Below, in pieces: positions 24,896 through 38,149 of a DNA stretch of 64,000 nt (positions within the stretch are counted from its first letter, which is position 1; each line of letters opens with the position of its first letter). A program made the translations under genes and the position numbers. A model generated the notes under the pieces. That model was not told where the DNA came from. It saw only the letters and a program-made list of their open reading frames with translations, and made no database searches. The DNA is from Onchidella celtica. Lineage: Eukaryota; Mollusca; Gastropoda; Systellommatophora; Onchidiidae. The stretch is from the NCBI GenBank assembly GCA_963931925.1, contig OZ007573.1:41976722-42040721 (forward strand). The letters are read 5' to 3'.

Positions 24896-25614
24896 CTTAT
24901 GGAGGCCTACTCCTTGTTTGAAATCGTTAAAAGTCTGGAAGGAACACGAACGTCTTTTATGTACATTTTGCCTCTACTGCTTTCAGCTGGCACCAATGAA
25001 ACCAGAAAGTAGGAACCAAGCGATATCTTCTGCGCATAATTTGGTATTAAACGAGGTTACTCCATGCACTCCCTATCCTGACAGACTTATTTGGAGTGGC
25101 CGGTGGAAAGGAGAGGGGGGGGGGGACGTTTCGTAGCAAACAAACAAACAAAACCAGATCCAGAAAGAAATACAGTTACATGGGAAAATAAAGCTTCAGT
25201 TCGCTCAGTGACATGCGGCAAGCCCAAACCTAGTGTGTATCAATTATCCTAGTGCCCACTTAGTAAATCGCGACATACCATTCTTATGTAGTATTGTACC
25301 ACCAGGCATTGGCCTAGTACTGAATGTCGATTCAGCTTTCGTGAAACATGGGCTTGCTAAAACTTTAATAGGGAGGATTACCAATTTCAATTCCCAGTTA
25401 ATTAAACCTCTTTCATTCAGAACGAATGCCGATAATTGCTTGTAGTTCGAAAGTTCACAGTATTATATTTTCAGTATTTTCATCAGGTTTCTATGATTTT
25501 CATTGATGCTTTTCTTGGGGGGAATTCCATTGGAGGCACACAATATGGATATTTCAAGGACACGACATTAGGAGCGACCGCGTGCGTTGAGGGGTGCAAG
25601 TTAGTCCTCTCGGT

Positions 25615-27692
25615 CAGTGGCGGACTGGGTCTAAAAATATTGGTTGCCAGGAGACAAAGGGGGCCCGCCCACCAATACAATTCTATCATTTAATTTTTCA
25701 AATGAATAAATTAAATTTTCAAAAAAATATGTAAGTGGAAACAAAAAGATGTAATTAGAATGCAAATAGTTTACTTGTAAGTTGTACTGCACATTATACA
25801 CATTAACAGATAGTTCAAAAGTACAAAAGTATATTTCAAGCAGTCCGCTATATTAAGATCAAGCAGTCTCCTATATCAAGAGCATTCGTTTGAGTTCACT
25901 AGATGTTTGTGCGAATCTGTCAATAATTGTTTCTGCATCCAATTCATCTAGCAATTCCTTTTCAATGGGTAGCAACAAGTATGATTCAAAGTTCTCCACA
26001 GACAGCGAATTTCTTAACCTTGTCTTAATGATCTTCATCTTTGAAAATGTCCTCTCACATTGGACTTGAGTAACTGATAGTGTGCAGATGACTTTATAAA
26101 GTTCATAAAGGTTATCATATGCCTTGTCATGAAATCTGTTCGATGCCAGAATTTTAAGTACACACGATGGGCAAGTGCTGCAAATTTTACAGTTGTTGGA
26201 ACTAGATTCTGTATTCTCACCATCATTAAGCAACATCTTTAATAATACATCAAAATTTGAAGCAAAAGAAGCCAATTCCAATTTTACTTGATCTTTGCTG
26301 ATTTGTGGAAACAGCTTAATAATACCGTCCAATGCTTCATCTTTAAGGCCCCTTAGCAATAGTTTTAAACTTTGCTGGTTCCTAACAGGATAAATCTTTA
26401 TACAACTGTTTATGTTGTACAAAGCGTGATTCTAATGACTAGATACTGCGATCCATTATAAGCCTAAACACGTTTACCCGAAAATCAGCTAGAGAATCCG
26501 AGGAATTTCTTTCATCATCAGTAAGCTCATCTGCCATTCTTTTCTTCTTTCTCTGCCTCTTAACTGGCAATGCTGTTTCCAAAGGATCAATTTCCAATGT
26601 TTGATTTGCACCCATATTCATCTGTGAAATCTGGACATTACATTTATTTACAAATTTCAAAGCCTTGCTGTGAACGTTTTCAAATGTTGTTGTCTGTTCC
26701 TTCAGCTTTGTTGTCGCTGAATCTACCAAACTTCATGCGGTAAACATATCCAAACCACTTGTCTGTAGATAACTTGACAACGGGGCTGTAGTTTCAAATA
26801 TATACATACAAGTCAAGGACTACTATATACATGTAGTAGTCCTTGATACAAGTATATAAATGCTGTCAATATGGTTTCAAACTTTGAAAGTCTTTGATGT
26901 AAAACATATGCTTCATGTTTTGTATTTGCATCAAACTTGTCTAAATCTTGTATGATCATTGATAAGCATGTCAAGAGATCTACAAAAGTACTAGCAGTTG
27001 CTTCAGCAAAGCGTCCAAATATAGTTGCTGCTGCATTGGATTTGCCTGACCATCTAGTCTCGCCTATTAGTTCTAATCGTTTCATTTTTTCTTGTCCTAG
27101 ATGTTTTCCAACAACTTCTATCCATACACCCATTCTCTTGTATGATGCTTTCACAAAAACTGCTAAATTCGGAAGCAAATTGAATAAAGAAACTGCAGGC
27201 ACACAACATTCTGTTGTTTCAGTTATCACCAAATTCAAGATATTCATTATATGAACATGTTGATCAGCCACATCAGCAATTTTTCTTTGTAAACCATTAT
27301 ACTGGCCATGGTAGCTTGCTGCGCCATCTGTGCTATCAGACAGACATTTTTTTTTGGGGTCAATTTTAAACTGCTGTAATGTTGCAATCAATCGATCAAA
27401 AAGTCCTTGTCTGTACCACCAATACTTGGCACAATTGAAAGTAGTCGCCCACAGGTAACGCCTTTTAGCATATATAGGCTACCGGATAACAGCGCTAAAC
27501 TGATCGATGGATGAAATATCTTGTGTTGAATCGACTTGAATAGAATAATATTGTGCTTGGGAAACTTCATGACTAATTCTTTCATGTATCATATTCTTCA
27601 TAATTTGGATTAACTTGTTAATAGTGGTTTTACTCAGGTATATAACAAGTCCACCACGGCCTTTGCTTTGAGACTTTCCTTGCTGTTCTAGT
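25615..27692 (-). pseudogene. Decayed hAT / ZMYM1-like transposase element
   Basis: Minus-strand coding pieces fall in several frames (about 27692-27400, 27391-26813, 26729-26439, 26422-25871). The last contains a clear hAT C-terminal dimerisation region: ICTLSVTQVQCERTFSKMK, KTRLRNSLSVENFESYLL. The first reads EVSQAQYYSIQVDSTQDISS, the DDE-domain beginning of ZMYM1-like hAT proteins (D in VDST). The second holds the insertion region with GETRWSGKSNA. Frameshifts make it non-functional. The left boundary matches an hAT end (CAGTGGCGGACTGGG at 25615). The matching right end was not found, so it is probably truncated there. A domesticated gene is unlikely given the breaks. Confidence 0.75.
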
Positions 27693-28680
27693 CATTCTCT
27701 GACACTTTATGCATATCGTCTTATAAGTATTTTATAAAAATATGTGTTATATATATTATATATAAATATCGGGAGGAATCAGAACCTTACCTCCTCGAAG
27801 AAGAAATGTTGATATTCTAAGGTTAGAAAATGTATATTCAAAGAAAATGTAATATTTGAAGCTAGCTGGAGATATTTCCAGGTAAACTATGGTAAGACTT
27901 TACAACCAGCTAAATATAAAAAGAATAGTTTCTCATGATATTTTAAGATTTATATTGTAGACAATAGTAATTATCATAACCTAGAAATAGAACTTTGGAT
28001 TTTGGAGGTTACCTTGGGATCTTGGCTCTTGTGTTTGCTGTTATTTCGCTGTAATAAGAAAAATATAATAAAATCACAAACTTGCCCTTCCATCAAAACT
28101 ACACATGTAGGCTACGTCATGTATTTGCAAGCAATAAAATGGTGAATAAAGACAAATGGGTTCAGGGGCATTTTGGGATTCCTTGTGTGAGACTGAGAGG
28201 ATCGTCTGCGTGATCTGCGAGCTAATTAGTAAATTACTGACTTACCCTAAATTCAATGTAGGCCTATAGGGGAACTGTAAATTTTAAATGTATTTTTTGA
28301 AGTTGGAGAAAATCATGGGACTTTTTAAAAATCTCATCTTGGGATTTTTTATTATATATGGGTTTCCTGTGATTCTTGAAAATCGTCACCGCCAACGCTG
28401 CTCCCAATGTACCGGTTTGTTTTAAGTGCCCGGCTAAAGCTGTGTATCCCATGTGTAGTGGTGGCCCTTCCTCCGTCTTTTCCTCTTTCTTTTCCTCATC
28501 ATTAAGAACAATACAGATTTGTTTATTCTTCTTTACCTCATTCTAGATCTAGTAGTTAAGGGAACAATATCATTCAATTTTTCTGTCATCTGTAAGGTGC
28601 ACGTTTCTTGTGGTATGATGTGAGTGGAACAGGAATTGTCCGTCAATGGCAAAGTTAAGGAAACACTATTAAACCACCAG

Positions 28681-28721
28681 AAAACAACAACAACAACAAC
28701 AACAACAATAACAACAGCATT
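28681..28721. repeat. (CAA)n microsatellite
   Basis: About ten ACA units. No gene nearby. Confidence 0.8.
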
Positions 28722-29439
28722 GTTAGGCTACAGTTTTCAAGGGCATTAAAAAAATTAGCTGAGTAATGTACATGGCATGCATTATTTCTGATAGATCAGA
28801 TAGTAGCCTACATGTGTTAGTTGTTGTTTTTTAACGAAAAAAACAACAACACAACGTTGCTTTTTTATATAGCATGTTTCTGTAGTTTTAATTTGTTAGT
28901 TCTCATGTGCTTTTGAAAATGGTACAAAATGTTCTGTTGGTGAATGGGGTTAGATTTGTACCGAAATCAGCCTCAGTCCGCAATCATTTAATAGTTAAAA
29001 ATACCAACTCGTCACTGGTAATGACTCCACTTAGGCTAATTAAACTTTTAATATCAGTGTTTCATACTAAAGTAAAGCATAGTGGCACTAGCAGTAGCTT
29101 CTATGAATCATTGTGCGTTAGTTGTTTCAGCCTTATCCTAGCAGCAGAGGGCACAGTGGGATGTTCACACCACAGACTAATAAATTTTTAAAATATTTTG
29201 CGCGCCCGGTGACTGGGTCAGTGTCAGGACAACTGTGTCACTGTGACATGAGCACACTGAAAGCACACAACACATGCTTTGCCCAAGAGACGATGAACTG
29301 AAAAGTGGGACGTGTGCAACCAGCGCGAGTGGGGATCATTGTGTAGTACTACACACGAAAGCATGCTGTAGCTGCCCATTTTGCTACAAATGCAGGTTTG
29401 TCTCTCATTAAAATTTTGGATGAAAATGGACTTGATCTA

Positions 29440-29610
29440 GACTAGATCTAGATCTAGATTCTAGATTCTACCAACCTAAGCGTTAACAAAACCTGATGAA
29501 CATTGAAAATGAAATGGTGTGTTTTATGGCAGTGCATGTTTGCATGTTATTTGAAGCCTCGATATCTATATCTAGATCTAGAATCTAGATCTAGTTCTAG
29601 ATCTAGAAAG
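29440..29610. repeat. (CTAGAT)n-rich patch
   Basis: Two clusters (29440-29470 and 29565-29608) of overlapping CTAGATCTAGAT hexamers, which are self-complementary and can form cruciforms. Smaller relatives occur near 8755 and 33205. Confidence 0.65.
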
Positions 29611-29725
29611 CTGGAAGAAAATTACCGACTTTGGTCGTTGTTTTTATTTGATGTGGTAATTAGGAAGATATTGTGTTGCTTTGATTAAACCGCTTTTCAG
29701 TACATGTAGATCTATGTACTCTATG

Positions 29726-30400
29726 AACTGGAAATCAAATGGGACCCCCACTGTCGAATAAATATAGAACAACTGGAAAGGGTCCAGAGGAGAGCTGCTC
29801 GCTTTGTGACAAATGAGTATGCTAGAAGTAGTAGTGTCAATAAAATGATGAGAGACCTCGAGTGGACACCACTAGAAGAAAGAAGAGCAAAAAACAAAGT
29901 AAAACTATTTTACAAGGGCAGGGAAGGAAATACCAATATCCCATTGAACCACCTCACCATTATCATTAACACCAGAGGCAACAGAAAGAATAACATAAAA
30001 TATAACATCCCAAGCTCACGGATTAACAGCCATCTTTACTCTTTTTACCCTAGTGTCATCAGGATGTGGAACAACCTCCCGGCAGAAGTCCAAAAACTAT
30101 CGTCTGCAACGGCTTTTGGCAATGAATTGAAGAACATAATTATCCGTTGCAGCTACCATTGTATTTAAAGTGCGGGTCTATTTTTGTGCACAATCTTGGT
30201 GCCAAGAGATATTTTTAACCAGAGATATGTATATGACAAAAGAATTTACACAACGATATATTTTAAATGGTCTTAATATATATGCTGTTTTAGCCTGTTT
30301 TAGCCTCAGAGCAGTGGCATCGAGTCGCACATGGTGCAGTTGAGGAATCGTCTGAGTAAATAGACGAATCAACTCCATGAGAAGAAGAAGAAGAAGAAAT
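29726..30400 (+). pseudogene. LINE 3' fragment (CR1/Jockey-type RT C-terminus)
   Basis: The frame from 29728 to 30168 encodes WDPHCRINIEQLERVQRRAA, RFVTNEYARSSSVNKMM, LEWTPLEERRAKNKVKLFYK and IRMWNNLPAEVQKLSSATAF, then a stop. This is the conserved C-terminal region after the reverse transcriptase in CR1/Jockey-like non-LTR elements. A 3' UTR follows and ends in a (GAA)n tail near 30382-30397. The 5' end, with the RT palm and endonuclease, is missing, as usual for truncated LINE copies. No target duplication was identified. Confidence 0.78.
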
Positions 30401-30621
30401 CCCTTGCTGAAGGTGTGCAGAGAAAACTAGCATCATAGAAGTTGAACCTTCACATAGTGACTGAAAGGAGGAGGGAGAACGCAATCATAATGTCATGATA
30501 CATGTAGTTAGTACATTAAGTGCCTAGCTTAAAGAATAATTTATTCACCTGAATAGCCTAACTTAAGGTAAAAAAAAAAAGAAAAGAGCGGAACTCTTGG
30601 GAAAAGGATAGAACATGTATT

Positions 30622-32198
30622 TGTCACAAAGCGCAGGTGCAGACAATGATACTGCAAATGCGGTTTGCAACCTTGGGATGTTTCGGCCTATGACTATGAG
30701 GGACTACAACACACCAATGGAAACAAGTGCTTTACAGTTATACACACGATAAATTTATTGGGACACGTGGGATGGGGGCTTAATTAATGTTAGTAAAATA
30801 GTCTAAATAACGTGACAGAAAGGATGGACAAATATTCCAATCAGATATAATGACAATGATCTAATGATAATGCGTGTAACAACAGCTAAGCTAATAACCC
30901 TGAGAGAAAAGGTTTCTGATTAATACAATGAAATGACAATAAAATGGGTTATAGTATGCTACACTAAAACACAGATAAAAAGGTAGTTGTATATCTCACC
31001 AGCTCTGCACTTAAAGAACGTTTCACACAGGATATATCCACACTTTTCTAATAATTACTCTAACTAAAATGTTACTAAAACTTGTCCTATATTCTGAATC
31101 TGTAATCTTGACGATGATGGTCCTAAACCGAAGAATGTCTGGTCTCTTGAGAAACTGGACTCCACAAAGATAATGTTCTCTTAAATTCACTACAGGTTAC
31201 ACTTAAAATACTGACCTGGGCACAGCTACAGGATACACTCAATTACAAATATGTCCTTACGCCACATAAAAAGCACTGTCCACATCCACAAGATGACTAC
31301 TAGTACTATATATAACTAATGTCCTGATAAGGCTCTGGTCACAGTTACAGCATACACAACAGGATCGAAATGTCCTAACAATATGCACAGGATACTTTAA
31401 AACAGGTGGTTACTTCATGGTCTTGGCCTCTAGCCTTCTCGCTGTTCTGCACAATTCTCAGAAACGCCAGGTACAATGCTCTACACGCGGACAGAAGCCT
31501 GCCTGGTCACGCTGAGACTTACAGGTCTAACACTGCCACAAGAAGCGAGTACAACACTGGAAATTAATGAGTTCCTTAAGAAAACACTGGAAATTAATGA
31601 GTTCCTTAAGAACTTAAGATATGTGTAACATATGCACTGCGTACATGAGCTAACTTTAACTTTAAGCTTAGACTCACACGCCGCTCTACCCAAGCTTATT
31701 TCATGCTTTGACAAAGCAAGAAATATCATAATATACTATGACTAAGTCCTACGCGAACTTGAAAGTCATAAACGCTTATACACGAGCTAACTTTTAACAC
31801 AGCCTCATAGGTACTGTGAAAATACGTCTGAGTCTTACAATAAGAACTACAGACCTGGTATACTGCTTCACACGAGCAGGACCTCGCAGTGAGTCTATCG
31901 CAAGCGGACTGACTACTCCAGATTTGCTCTGGAATATATACAGAAACTCAAAATTACAGAAAATTACAGAAGGGAAAACTGGGAGATTCTACCTAGCTCA
32001 AATTCGTGAGCCATAAAAACGTGCACAAAGATTCCACTGTGGTCAGACTCGGACGCTGGGGTATTAGGTGGACGGGTCAGAGATAATTGCGCTACCTGCA
32101 GGTAGCCTGAGAAATAAATTTAAACAATAGAACAGGAAGGTCGGCCGATAGAACATAGAACGGGCAGGTGAATGGTCATTACACGCCATTTTGTTACA
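30622..32198. repeat. Solo LTR, 1,577 bp, with GTATT target duplication
   Basis: Begins TGTCACAAAG and ends TTTTGTTACA (TG...CA), flanked by GTATT at 30617-30621 and 32199-32203. No second LTR or internal coding region. Contains a 30-bp perfect tandem duplication at 31553-31612. The parent element is unknown; recombination between two LTRs is the usual origin. Confidence 0.72.
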
Positions 32199-32783
32199 GT
32201 ATTAAATGGCATTTAAATGCAGAAACTTCTTGATTATGGGCCTTCTATTTAACTTTTAACAATAGAACTTATTGCATCTCATCACAAGTACTTTCCAAAT
32301 ATCATAGGGGTCACTTATGATTTATCCATCATTATTGTTGTTATGATGTCTTAAAGTTAAAGTAAGCATGATATACGCGTTCAAAAAGACCGGATTGGCC
32401 TGACCGCCGAGGTTATTGGCAATATGCAAACAATCTTCTAACTGGCCACTGGCTATCCCTGCATAGGGCGTTCGTGGACGAGTTCACTCAAAGCATAATG
32501 AGGGTTAATTTCCTTCATCCTTTTTGAAGGACAGAAGGTAAATCTCTAGAAACTGCATTTTACATGTTAGGTTGGTCCATGGAGGTTAATGGTAAAAGTG
32601 CAGTTTAGCCTCCCAAATTGTGTTGGGCGTTTCATTATTTAGTATCGATTACTATAAATGATTTTAAAGAAGGGGTAGGGGTGCATTTAATAATCAAAGT
32701 AATCAATACCAAATAATTAAAATGCCTACATTATTTGGAGGGTGAACTTGCACTCTTACCGCTTAAATTTCCTGAATAAAATT

Positions 32784-33040
32784 CTTTCTGAAGGTCGGAA
32801 GGTAGATTTCAAAACGGTGCATTTTGCATGTTATGACGTTGGTCTGTTTTGCACAAATTCCTTTAATCCTTTCTGAAGGGCGGATGGTCGAGCTAGACCG
32901 TGCATTTTGCATGTTATGACGTTGGTCTGTTTTGCATTTATCCTTTAATCCTTTCTGAAGGTTGGATGGTAGAGCTAGACAGTGCATTTTGCAGAACTCG
33001 AATTAAACTTTATTTCATTTAATCCTTTATGAAGGCTGAT
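32784..33040. repeat. Degenerate tandem repeat, period about 73-85 bp
   Basis: CTTTCTGAAGG-type starts occur at 32784, 32869, 32951 and 33024. Each is followed by TGCATTTTGCA, and the first two also share TGTTATGACGTTGGTCTG. A more distant unit sits near 32516. Confidence 0.7.
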
Positions 33041-35250
33041 ACTTAATGCTACGTAGCTATTGAGATTGCAAAACTGTAGGCCTCTAATCAGACTAATGCA
33101 ATGCCATTTATGTCATTTCCTATCATCATTGTGATTTGTGCATTTGTCATGCATCAAGAAAGACAGGATGTTGTAAACTTGCTGAATATGTTACTCTGCT
33201 CTAGAATCTAGATCTAACATTTGATATTCTAGTTCTGCATTTGTTGTTTTATCAACTGTTTGTCATGCAAGAAGGTTCAAAGACTATGTTCCTACAGGTC
33301 CCTTTCTTTCAGTGGACTAGATCCCTCCTAGCCAAAGCATTTCTTTGGAGAGGACCTCTGAATGTATCTTATGGCCAGATTTTTTAACGGAATACCATAT
33401 GAATTATGCAGCATTAGTTGGGCGCAAGTTTCATGGTCAGAGTGTTAATTGCCGAGCCGCGCATTTACTATTAAAACACCCACCTAGAGGACCAACTTGC
33501 CAGGGGATGCTGCTCCCCAGTGGCTCACGGACGCTCCTGAAGTTGCGTCCTTGTAATATCTTCATGGTGTGACACATGGATCTCCTTCCAGATTTTCTTA
33601 CAAAACTGAATTATTCCAAACTGGCCAGCTGTGGGGTATACACATCCTTACAAGGACATTACTCATTACTGTAAGAGCGGCCACAGGGGTTGGGGGTGGC
33701 TCCTTGCGAATTACTTCTCTAAAGGGATGTTTTTATACTTAATGTGTAGCTCATGGATTAACTGCTGAGTGGCTTAAAAGGTGCAGTCTAGCAATACTGG
33801 CATGAGATGCATTTGGAAGTCTTTCCATTCCTAGATTTGTTACTTTTAGTTTTAGGTTATGTGTTGGATGGCCACTGCAAGAGTGGTGATTGTAAACAGA
33901 CTTGTTCTTCAGTACATTAGAAAGTGTGATAGAGAGAAAAGGATGAGTTTTTCACATAGTTTAGGTGTGGATTTCGTTTTTTTTTAATGGAATAAGGGGA
34001 TGCCAAAATGGTAGGCCCACCAAGCCTATGTTGTGTGGTATACCATAGTGTATTTATAAATAGGAAACTGATAAAAGTCTATCAATGTACTCAAACTTTA
34101 CATGTCATTATCAATTAACTTACCAACCTACCCACCTACTTATATTATTCACCCAACCAACCACCTATACTGTCTACTTCATATCATCTACATCATATTA
34201 TCAATATCATTGTAATGAAAAGGGGGTTGGGGTGGGGACACCCGTGGCGAGTTAATCCGCTAGATGGATGCTTTTAATTTATAGTAAATGTGCCACTGAG
34301 TGATTAACACTCAGAACATGAAACAATATGCCAGGCTACAGCTATGTCTTTCATATGGTACTCCTCAAACAAGAGATTCTAAGGAATCATAATCAACCTA
34401 AGTGTCATTTCTGACCGAAATCAACCTTGATCAACAAAGATCTGGTTTTCTGTGCTGAGTCTCTGCGAGTCAATTGCCGTCTGAGAAAATAATGTACTTA
34501 TGACATTGTGTCAGTTGTTTGTTATTCAAGAGATCTATCTACTCATGCAGCAGCACAAGTTGTTCATGCGGCTGTATAGGTCTCATCATACTGTGATTTA
34601 AGAATGCTGACGAAATTGATGAAAAAATCATTGTCTGTTGTTAAAAAATCATTGTGAATTGCTTGTTAGTACAAACAAAATATCAGTGTGTTATAGGCAG
34701 TTCGAGGGTCAGGGGTGCCTTTTATTTTTTGTGGTTTGATAACATCACGAGATGGGGTTGAAACCGTTCTACCCTTATCTAACATTAAACGAGCCATATC
34801 ATATGTGGGTTTTGGAAGGCAACAGCACGTAGACAGTTCAGTCGCACCTAAATTAGGATCCATTTGTTTTGTAATTTTAGTTCGATACAACATTTTCCCT
34901 TGATGCTGCTGCGTAGCGCATTTTGTGTTCCTGATACCGGTGTTGAAGATCTTAGTTTCTCAGTGTTGGTAATGCTGCGTACCTCATCTAGTTATATTAT
35001 ATAAGTCTATCCCTTTCCTTGGTGCTATAGTTTGAAAAGAATAGTTTGCTTGTTGTATAGTTACATGTCGATGTATTTCGTGTGGTCAATAATAGGTTTC
35101 ACTTATGTCGATGGAGAGAAACGTTTTTGGTCTTCTTCCCTTGGATAACTTGTCAGACTTGGCTAGGTTAAGCCTTGGCAGGCACAAGTCGATTTTGCTC
35201 GGCTAACTTGTCGGATGGTGTCGTCATAATATTTAGTTTTTCCTGAGAAC
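33041..35250. other. Intergenic, nothing recognised
   Basis: Short open frames near 33345 and 34715 have no family resemblance or splice context. No transposon ends were found. Confidence 0.45.
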
Positions 35251-35255
35251 GCGTG

Positions 35256-36481
35256 TGTCACAAATCCCAGACTGGGAGATGTAATAGTTTATGACAGGAC
35301 AACAAACAAGTTTAACACTTAACAGAACAACCCATCAGACTCACACATTTATTAAACATAATTATACAGATAATAGCGCAATTACATACATTATATTATT
35401 GCAATTGACTGCCGTACAACGGCCTTATTCTCACACACCCTCTCCCTCGGATCCACAACCCGGTAGTTACTCCTAAAGGCACTTCGGCCTCAGCCTCGCC
35501 CCTCAGGGTCTTAATAGCACATTAATAATTCACTGGCACCGCAGTCTCTCAATATCACCTTCCTATTGTCATACACCTTAGCACTCCCCTAGCACCTCAG
35601 CAGGGCAATAACACATTATCATTTCAATAGACATTATCATTTCAATAGTACATTATTAGTTCACTAGCCCCTCAACATAGCAATAGTACAGTATCACATT
35701 CACGCTCATATCTACGTCCCTGTCCGTGGCCTGACTGCCACGACTTTATGTGCCTCTACTGTCCTGCACTGACAGCCTCACTTCTGGCCTATGTGTGGCC
35801 TCCGGCCCTATGCTGGCCTATCCCGTGCTCATCGAGGTGGCTCTGCGGCCCGTCCCCGACACCTACAAGAATAACATTACATTGGTATAATACCCTACCA
35901 TTTCTATTCACTCCACCTCTCCTTACAACCCATGAAGCGTACACACACTAGTTCACCTTTCACTCACCACACATCTTACGGTAACACCTCCATCGGAGTA
36001 CACACTACTCACTCGCGCTACAAATCCATGAACTCACTTTCATCTATCGCTCATGGCGCACATTGCTATATCCAATATCAAGGACTTCCACATTCCTCAC
36101 ATATACTTATTTACATCATGGTAATAGACGAATATAATATAATACATCAATCATAGTAATCAATCAACGTTCTACATACCAGTCATCACTGGAAAACTTC
36201 TCTCACTGGTCTCTCGACTGCTCCCCTTATGTCCGCCCGATGGGCTCTTATCCACAGGTCCGTTCCGTAGGACCTTCTAACTTGCAGTGATAGTAATACA
36301 GCGCTTTCGCCTCATTCAGACCCCCCCCTACTCACAACAGCACGCTTTAACTTAGTTGTCTACGTGCGTTAATTTTACTCTCTTCCTTTCACGTCTTTCC
36401 CCACTTGTCTGCCGTGAGCCCTTCTTACTCTACACCCGCTCTGTAGCAATCCCCTTAATTGCACTCACTCCACTCGTGACA
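35256..36481 (-). repeat. 3' LTR of outer element
   Basis: 1,226 bp, begins TGTCACAAATCC and ends ACTCGTGACA in plus-strand reading. Nearly identical to the other LTR. Preceded on the plus strand by GCGTG. Confidence 0.9.
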
Positions 36482-36482
36482 T

Positions 36483-36500
36483 CATCCCCCACCCCCAAAA
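36483..36500 (-). promoter_or_regulatory. Polypurine tract of outer element
   Basis: Minus-strand GGGGGTGGGGGATGA directly precedes the 3' LTR. Expected plus-strand primer position for an LTR element. Confidence 0.6.
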
Positions 36501-36834
36501 AAATTAGTGCAATTAATTTCAAATCGCATCAAGATGAGTGTCAACGAGTGAGCGTGAGCAATACCTACATAAAAATGACCTACCAATGCCCCTAGCACAT
36601 AAAATACCCGAATCAGGGGAAAATATGGGGATCAATATGGCCTGCAATATGCATATATGTGTCACATCATGAATAGCTAACTAACCACAATACTTAATAC
36701 AGAATCAAAAACCAATCAACCTATCAACCATTCTTCATATCATATTTATAATGTCAATATTTTAAAGTCGACTCATTCACACAGATCCTGTCAATGTTCC
36801 TGTCCTCCGATGTATAAGCTCCTGAACTCTTCCC

Positions 36835-38149
36835 CTAGGCTCGACTAAGGTAGTCAGCGATATGATTGCTGGTTCCTGGAATTGGTTGAATAACGAAGGT
36901 ATACGGCTGCAAAGCCAATGCCCATCTAGACAAGCGTGGGCTGGACGAACGATTCTTCGACAAAAACGTTAGTGGCTTGTGGTCTGTCTGGATACAAAAT
37001 TCTCGTCCCATGAGATAACGTCCCAATTTCTGGACGGACCACACAATGGCAAGACACTCACGCTCTATCACAGAATACTTTCTTTCTCTCTGCAATAACT
37101 TCCTACTGACATAACATACAGGATGGAGACATTCGTTCTTCTCCTGTAGAAGACAAGCGCCGACACCAGAGTCCGACGCATCCGTTCTGAGGATAAAATT
37201 AGATCGAAAATCGGGTAATATCAGAATGGGTGACGATGATAATGCTGTCACCAAATTATCAAATGCTGTCTGACATTCAGACGTCCACTGGACCTTATCG
37301 GGTTGTCCCTTCTTAGTAAGGTCAGTAAGAGAAGATGACAAGGAGGAAAAATTTGGAATGAACTTTCTGTAATAATTTAAAATTCCCACTAAGCTTCTGA
37401 CTTGTTTCTTTGTTTTAGGGATTTGCAACCCTACTAACTTGTCAATTTTTGTTACTTCAGGTCTCTGAACACCTCTACCCACAATATGTCCTAAGAATAC
37501 TATCTCTGGACATGCCAAATCCATCTTTGCGGGTTTAGCCGTTAACCCAAACTGACGTAATCGTTGAAAAATTACTGTTAGTGTCTGAATATGATCAGAC
37601 CATGTCGACGTATATATGCATCCCAGGCCTGCATAAAGAGAATCCAAGTTTTCATCAACAGATGTTTGAGGAAGCTACTTAAGATCAGATGGACAGACAA
37701 GGTCAGCAATGAAATTGTATGGAAAAGAACAAGACAGAGCCCAGTCAGAGAGGAAATTGGTAGGAGGCGATGGAGATGGATCGGCCACACTCTCAGGAGG
37801 CCAGGAAACAGCATCACGAAGAAGGTATTGGATTGGAATCCCCAGGGCAAGAGATCAAGAGGAAGGCCGCGCGGAACGTGGAGAAGAGCCAGAGAAAATG
37901 ATGTGCAACGAAGCGGAAAGACTTGGAATAATGTAAAGAGACTGGCCCATAATAGAGAGGGATGGAAAGTGTTTGTTGGTGGCCTATACCCTGATCCAGG
38001 GTGAGAAAGGCAATGATGATGATGATGATGTCGACGTATGGCATGCTATATCGTCAAAGAATGACACGACATTAGGTATGTCCTTTAATACCAGTATGAG
38101 AATACAGATACTCTGGTCTCTCATGAAACCTCTGCAGCCTATCAACATG
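36835..38149 (-). pseudogene. RT remnant and RNase H of outer element, split by a LINE
   Basis: Beyond the nested LTR element the integrase C-terminus runs on for about 20 residues and stops. It is followed in another frame by KDIPNVVSFFDDIACHTSTW, the DD box of Gypsy reverse transcriptase, with all upstream RT motifs missing. After a LINE insertion (37614-38027) the frame continues: WSDHIQTLTVIFQRLRQFGL, FLGHIVGRGVQ, LNYYRKFIPNFS (thumb/connection). RNase H has its Asp-Glu-Asp-Asp set in ILRTDASDSGVGACLL, YSVIERECLAIVW, CIQTDHKPLTFL and NHIADYLSRA before the stop at 36835. Broken by deletion and by insertion. Confidence 0.87.
37614..38027 (+). mobile_element. 5'-truncated RTE LINE inserted in the outer element's RT
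   Basis: Encodes the last about 125 residues of the RTE ORF, from SQACIKRIQVFINRC to GLYPDPG, then a stop, a very short 3' UTR and an (ATG)n tail. Flanked by a perfect 12-bp duplication ATGTCGACGTAT (37602-37613, 38028-38039). Very close to the end of the full-length copy at 54915-58148; I see two amino-acid differences over the shared region (T/A in NSITKK, N/D in AHNRE). Confidence 0.9.
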
